From Mercurialis annua (Eukaryota; Streptophyta; Magnoliopsida; Malpighiales; Euphorbiaceae), in the NCBI RefSeq assembly GCF_937616625.2, contig NC_065571.1, positions 51,817,651 to 51,881,650 on the forward strand: a stretch of 64,000 bases of DNA, written 5' to 3'. Numbering within the stretch: position 1 is the stretch's first letter; each line of letters opens with the position of its first letter. The notes beneath the pieces are model-generated. The model had not been told where the DNA came from and searched no databases. It worked only from the letters and a program-made list of their open reading frames with translations. Of the stretch, positions 59,000 to 64,000 are shown piece by piece. Made by a program: the position numbers and the translations under genes.

Positions 59000-61946
59000 T
59001 GTAATACCCCGTGTTTTCAAACATGATTTGTCAGTTTAGTTATCCGTTACAAATTGGTTGTTTTCTTGCATTCGTTGTTATTTTGCATTTCAACATTTTT
59101 CTTGTTATGTTTCGAACTTGATTCTGAATAATTATATGTTAGAAGTAACACTTGTGATACCTTGGTTGTGTCTTTTTGAGTGTCTTATATGTGTCCCCTG
59201 ATCTCGTATGTGTTTGATGTTGATTCGATTTATTTTCGGGTATATATCAAAACAGCATTCGCATGTTTTCCAGAACTGCCCTGTTTTAGTAAAACGTTGA
59301 TATCTCCCAATTGAAATATCGGATCAGGCCCATTTTTTGATATGTTGTTCATAAGAGTATATTCTAGCATGTGTTAAATTTTCAAGTTTTTTGGATGCAT
59401 CCAACTCTCAAAATGATAATTAAACCGTGGCTTTTATCAAAGCCCATGTAAAGCCCACATAAGTCTATAAATAGACCCTTATTTTCATGTGAGCAGCCCC
59501 ATTTTCTTTTTCACAAATCCTAAAACGAATATCTTTATATAAAATACACATTTCCTTTGTTCTAACAAGCCCGGATGCGATTCATTACGCTAAGAACTTG
59601 ATTTTTCATCATACTCGCAAGATCTACGCGATTTCTACGTTGTGTTCTTCGCTGGTGGCTTGTGGATCCAATTGATTTCGGTCCAGCCCTTTGAACCTTG
59701 GGTTAATACATCAATTATAATCCTGTTCATCATTCTTAGGTAATGTTTTTACTCCGAATTGATTTATGGATTCGTTGTTGTGTGATTTTGCCTAGAAATG
59801 CATAATATAAGATTTTGATGGATTGAATTGTTGTTATTGGTATGCTATGTTTAAGCTACTGATCTTATATGTTTAAATGATGGGTTATACATATATAATC
59901 TGATGTTATAAGTTTTGGAAAGAGTTTAGCATGATTCAATAACGAATTGGTGTAATTAAACAATGATTAGGCGATTTCTAGACTTGTGCGAATTGGATTC
60001 GTTTAATGAATTATTTAAATGGTTGAATCCAAATTGATTGATTATTATGTGTTCTTATATCAATAGCTACTGATATAAAAAGTTTTTATTTGTAAATGAG
60101 AATCGAAATTGGTTGGTTTGTAAAAATTCTACGATTTGCGAAAATGGCGATTTTAAGGAAATTGAACGTTACGAATACAATATGGTTTTCAAATTCTATA
60201 CCTACTGATATAATATATTCTAAGTGATGTTTTAAAGGTTTTAAATCAGTAGTAACATACATTGTTTCATCGATTGTTGGTTTTTAATCGTTTGCCTAGT
60301 TTAGGCAATTTTCGGCAAAATTGCCATACTTGATTATTTGAGTACTTTGGCTTAATTTTGATTTAAACCAAGTTATTAAAGGCTGGAAAATATATTTTGA
60401 CAATGATTTGAACTTATAAAAGATGTTAGTTTACCATGGATTGTCTTGATAATCGATGATTGTCTTGGCATTTGAGTTGTGGATATTCTTACAGGATTTT
60501 AAGGCTATTTTAAATATATACTTCAGATTTGAGTTTAGTTAATTTAAAATGATTGAAATCATGTTTAGTTACACTTAAGGTGTTTTATTTGAGATGTATG
60601 AACTCCGGGTGAAAGTGGCCAAGTGTTGGCAATATTGTTGTATTTTGTTGTTATGGCTTTGACTTGTGTTGGGTTAAGCTTATAGTGAGCTCTTTATTTT
60701 CAAATACATTGGTTTGGTTTTAAAGGATTTAACTTTGGATTTTACTCTGGCTGGGTCGGGTTAGACTTGTGTCGCCCGACATGTTGTGTTAAGCATATAG
60801 TTGATATATGGCTAACACGTTACTCTGGGATTTCTTGGATATCGAAAGGTGTTTGAATTATATTACTCTAGATTGTTTTTAAAACGAGAACTCACCTAAG
60901 CTTAACTAGTTATTGTATTAGTTGGATATGTAATGTACTTTGGATTTGGGCGTACTGTGTTTTGAATGTTGTTCTTTGGTTGTGTTAAGATACTAGTCCT
61001 ATGTGGTGTTTAGTAATCTTAGAGTTAGGGGATGTTCGGATTTTAACTTATATATTGTTTTAGACCCGTCGACTGCTCGTGCTTCGGAGTCTACGCAGGG
61101 TTAGCTGTTTGCCAAGATTCACGTGGATAGCAAGCAGTGAGTTTGTAGTGCTATTTACCGCTTTATTAAGTACCGCAATTTATTTTAGTATTATAAATGC
61201 TTTTGAACTATTTAAAGCGATTATGGATCTGGATTGAAACGAGCTACTCGATAGGCTTGTATCGAGACTGTGTGCACCGGTAAGTACTCTGGGATCGGCA
61301 GACAAATGTCTTGCTTACACTGGTATATGACGAGGATATGTTACCGTCCACTCTGGGTTTATCAGTATGCTATGTCATACTTACGCTGGGATCATTTCAA
61401 TACTGCTTTCCATAATCATACTATATTAGTATAAAATGTTTTGATTTAAGGGTTTTAAACTTAATAAATGTAAATAGTATTGCGAACTCATCTCAGTATA
61501 TCTGACCCCTTTGTTTTCCCAAATTTTCCAGGTTTATGATTTGAAAGCTGATCCACTCCGATTCTTTTGATTCCTCGGAGGTTTTTATGTTATTAAACTA
61601 GTTTCTGTTTTCAAACTCTTAGACCGCAGTAGAACTAGTTTATATATTACATTTGTTATTGCATTGGGATTATTGTTTAGACCGATTATTTATTATTAGC
61701 ATGTTTACACTGGAATATTTTATTATTATATTTAAGGCATGCTGTGGAATATTTCAGATACTTAAGTTATTTATATTAGAACTGTATTATAAATTGCTAG
61801 ACTTAGGTTGGAGTCTCGGTTGCCCCCGAGCAGTTTTTCTGCAGGTTTAAATGTTTATTTGATTTCCGTAAGGCTTGCTACGGGTTTTGGTACAACCATA
61901 CCCATACCCTAGCGCCAGTCACGATTCATGAAATTGGGTCGTGACA
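59000..61946 (+). repeat. LARD-2 3' LTR (2947 bp)
   Basis: Same length as the 5' LTR. Differences noticed are near 60385 (G for T) and around 61208-61213 (CTATTTAAAG for CTGTTTTAAG). Confidence 0.92.
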
Positions 61947-62345
61947 ATTAACTTTATTTTTTTTAATGATTGAAAAATCAACATATTATCAACATTATGT
62001 CAACAATATGTCAACATAAAATTGAATATAAAAAAGAGTTGAAATGCTTATCAACATAATGTCAACAATAAATCAACAACGAATCAACATAAAAAATAAA
62101 ATAAAACATATATTTTTGAAAAACTGTGACAACCAATAAAATATCAACAAGAAATCAACAACAAGTCAACATGATAATACTAACATATCCTTATCTAATC
62201 TCAGTTAAATTTTGTTTTTTTTTGTTTATTTCACGCACAAAATTATCTAATTTTCCAATGTTTCTTTTAGAATAAAATTTTCCAATGTTAAAATCAAGAA
62301 AATACCAATTGATTATCAACACAAAATCAACATAAAATCAACAAC
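61947..62345. repeat. ATCAACAT-type minisatellite, right of LARD-2
   Basis: It begins exactly at the LTR end with about 72 bp similar to 51505-51576, then continues with irregular CAACATAATGTCAACAA-type words into the right arm of the Mutator-like element. Confidence 0.7.
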
Positions 62346-62977
62346 AATGTAATATTATAATATTTCAGCAATCAACCATCATTAACAAATCGAACTGCAG
62401 AATAAAAAAACACAGAAATACAACCAAACACAAAAAAATGCAGAAATAACAAAAATTTATTCCATATAACCATAAATTTATATTACATAACATGAAATTA
62501 GCATTATATTCTTTTAATATAATCTCTATACATGTTTAATGGTGAAAAAACAGTAAAAAAAATTATAGATCTGAAAATAAAAAAGAAAAAGAAGAAGAAC
62601 AATGAATAAATTATAGATCTGAAATTAAATAGATGACGACGATGAGCAGAGGAGATGATGACGTTGGCAAAGATGAAAACGAAGACGATGATGAGAACGA
62701 TGACAGAGGAGCGGAGGAATAGAGGAACAGAGGACGGCTCAGCGGAAGACGGCGAACGGTAAAAAAAAGAGAGGAAGATGAACTGAGAGGAAAAGAGAAT
62801 TGAATGATGAGAAGAGAGAAAATAAATGAAATTATGATTTGTATGCTGTTAGGCTTTAATATATAGAGTCCGTATAAAAGTTATAATTCAGTCCGCACAT
62901 GATAGTTTAGAAAACCCAAATCTGCATCCGTATAAAAGTTAAAAATTTAGCATAATAGGTTGTTTGTGTAAAAAGCC
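62290..62977 (-). repeat. Right inverted arm of the Mutator-like element
   Basis: Inverse counterpart of 50310-50985. The purine-rich block 62630-62830 corresponds to the CT-rich leader-like half of the left arm. Confidence 0.8.
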
Positions 62978-62986
62978 TAAAATTAA

Positions 62987-63800
62987 CCTAATACAAGTCT
63001 AATTAGGAGTAATTACTCAAACCAATTGAACCGGGTCAAGTCGAAGCCCACAAATTAATTAAGCCCGTCTGATCTTATTTTTCTTAAGTTCATGTCTCGA
63101 TCGAGACAATGTAGGTCTCTCGAGACCCTTACTTTTTTTCTACATGTCTTGAATGAGACCTCATTATATCTTGCGAAACAGGCTTAGTCAAAAAATACAC
63201 ACATGCCTTAACAACCCCATCCAAATGCACTATACCATTAGAAGATTATACCTATATATACTGTAAAGTTAAGACTTCAATGCAACTACTTTATAAATTG
63301 TTTCCGGTGTCATTGATGTAGTACAGGGTTGATCATTGATCGATTTGATGCTTTGTATTGATATATTTGGGATCATGGTATTTTGAAATTTATGGATTTA
63401 CTAGAAGTATTAAATTGGGCTACGTCAAAAAGTTGGACACAATTAATTTCTTAAAGTAATGCTCCCCGTGTAACTCACTTAATTTGAGATATGTGTCAGA
63501 ATATTTTGATATTTATTATCAACATTTTAAGAGTGTCGACTTCAACATGTACCTTTATGGCTTAACACCACAACATTTCTTTTAGCTCAACAAGTTAAAA
63601 ATATTGTCTCTCATTTCTTCAGTTTGAGTTACTCACTTTTAGTTGATGCTGCGTTGTGCATGATAGCAAACAATATACCATGGTGAATAAGAACAAAAAA
63701 GTAATGTAAATAATTGAATCAATGTAAAATTGAGGAATAAAAAAAGCAAATACTATTTTTATTTTGTTTTCAGAACATACAATTGTTCTTCATCAAATTA
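62987..63800. other. Intergenic sequence, no gene seen
   Basis: AT-rich. Near 63090-63165 are GTCTCGATCGAGAC-type and GGTCTCTCGAGACC palindromes resembling those in the solo LTR at 46080-46200, so an LTR remnant is possible. Confidence 0.4.
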
Positions 63801-63807
63801 AATAAAA

Positions 63808-64000
63808 ACAAATTAATTTCATAAAAAAACACGACCTTAACATGGAATTTTATTTTAATTACGACCTTTAAAAGTTGGCATTTAAAGGCACGATCTTTCA
63901 TTTTGTTTCAAATCTATCATCAAAATAAAATTCGTTCTATTTTTCAGACTAAAAATTACTAATCTTACATACTCTAATTGAAAGATAATAATATTTGATG
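63808..64000. mobile_element. Left part of a MITE related to 21072-21393, cut by the window end
   Basis: It starts AATTAATTTCATAAAAAAAC and shares with 21072-21393 the order ATTTTATTTTAAT.ACGAC, TTTAAAAGTTG and TTTCAAATCTATC. The right arm lies beyond the window. Confidence 0.6.

Larger units (their letters stand above)
51589..61946 (+). mobile_element. LARD-2: large non-autonomous LTR retrotransposon (Ty3/Gypsy-like signals)
   Basis: Two LTRs of 2947 bp (51589-54535 and 59000-61946) flank a 4464-bp interior, with a primer binding site next to the left LTR and a purine tract next to the right. LTRs start TGTAATACCCCGTG and end GGTCGTGACA. I noticed only about three differing places between LTRs, so it is young. 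The interior has no gag-pol frame. It shares short motifs with LARD-1, for example GATGAGAGGTGTCATCA with a nearby GCAACTCTTT (56880-56920; inverse at 7085-7120). No 5-bp target duplication is visible; flanks are AACAA and ATTAA. Confidence 0.9.
50310..62977. mobile_element. Mutator-like element with long inverted arms, interrupted by LARD-2
   Basis: Exact 9-bp flanks TAAAATTAA at 50301-50309 and 62978-62986 are the Mutator signature. The ends read GGGCTTTTTATATAAA and, reversed, GGCTTTTTACACAAAC. Arms of about 650-700 bp (50310-50985 and 62290-62977) share CACCATTAAACATGTATA, TTATTTCTGCATTTTTTT and GATTGATTGCTGAA-type words. Each arm has a CT-rich leader-like outer half. Without LARD-2 the element is about 2.3 kb. 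No MURA transposase is present, so it is non-autonomous. Confidence 0.85.

Noticed and set aside
1..64000. Search for tRNA, rRNA, CRISPR, organellar inserts or bacterial-type systems
   Set aside because: None seen by eye on either strand; the direct repeats present are LTRs, MITE arms or tandem words inside transposons.

Overview
The window is nuclear DNA of a flowering plant, most likely a eudicot. It is AT-rich, its genes have GT-AG introns, and it is packed with plant-type LTR retrotransposons, LINE remnants, CACTA, hAT and Mutator-like elements. I could not name the species. No rRNA, tRNA, CRISPR or bacterial-type operon is visible.

The host genes are one tandem family on the + strand: three copies of a mechanosensitive MscS-like channel gene of the MSL10 type. 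Copy B (22415-26319) and copy C (29230-32981) are complete five-exon genes whose spliced products I calculate at 737 and 738 residues. Copy A (14852-16672) keeps only exons 3-5, with open frame and intact splice sites. Exons 1-2 are gone, and a LINE remnant and an hAT MITE lie just upstream. B and C also share about 180 bp of upstream sequence containing an ATG-initiated short frame.

Region by region: 1-12274 is an LTR of an older element split by a young, minus-strand, non-autonomous LTR element (LARD-1, 957-12033, TSD GCATA). 12275-14850 is degraded LTR, LINE and MITE sequence in front of copy A. 16690-22070 is intergenic and includes a cluster of foldback MITEs. 22080-32981 holds copies B and C, with a foldback element and a larger AT-rich inverted structure between them and a MITE in an intron of C. 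33290-38475 has a MITE, an RNase H remnant and a CACTA element (34373-38443, TSD TCT) that appears to carry an exon of a MYB-CC (PHR-like) transcription factor gene. 38480-50100 is a graveyard of foldback, LINE ORF1/ORF2, Copia-like LTR, a solo LTR (TSD GTGAA), a CACTA end and nested LTRs. 50310-62977 is a Mutator-like element with long inverted arms and an exact 9-bp TSD, interrupted by a second young LARD (LARD-2, 51589-61946). The window ends inside a MITE related to the one at 21072.

Only the MSL genes look like functional host genes. Group II MSL proteins are plasma-membrane, stretch-gated anion-preferring channels, and the cluster suggests dosage or subfunctionalisation. The two LARDs share internal motifs, long LTRs, a tRNA-Met-type primer binding site and no usable gag-pol frame, so they must be mobilised by a Ty3/Gypsy partner elsewhere. 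Coordinates of exons and element termini were read by eye. Boundaries of old remnants are approximate.
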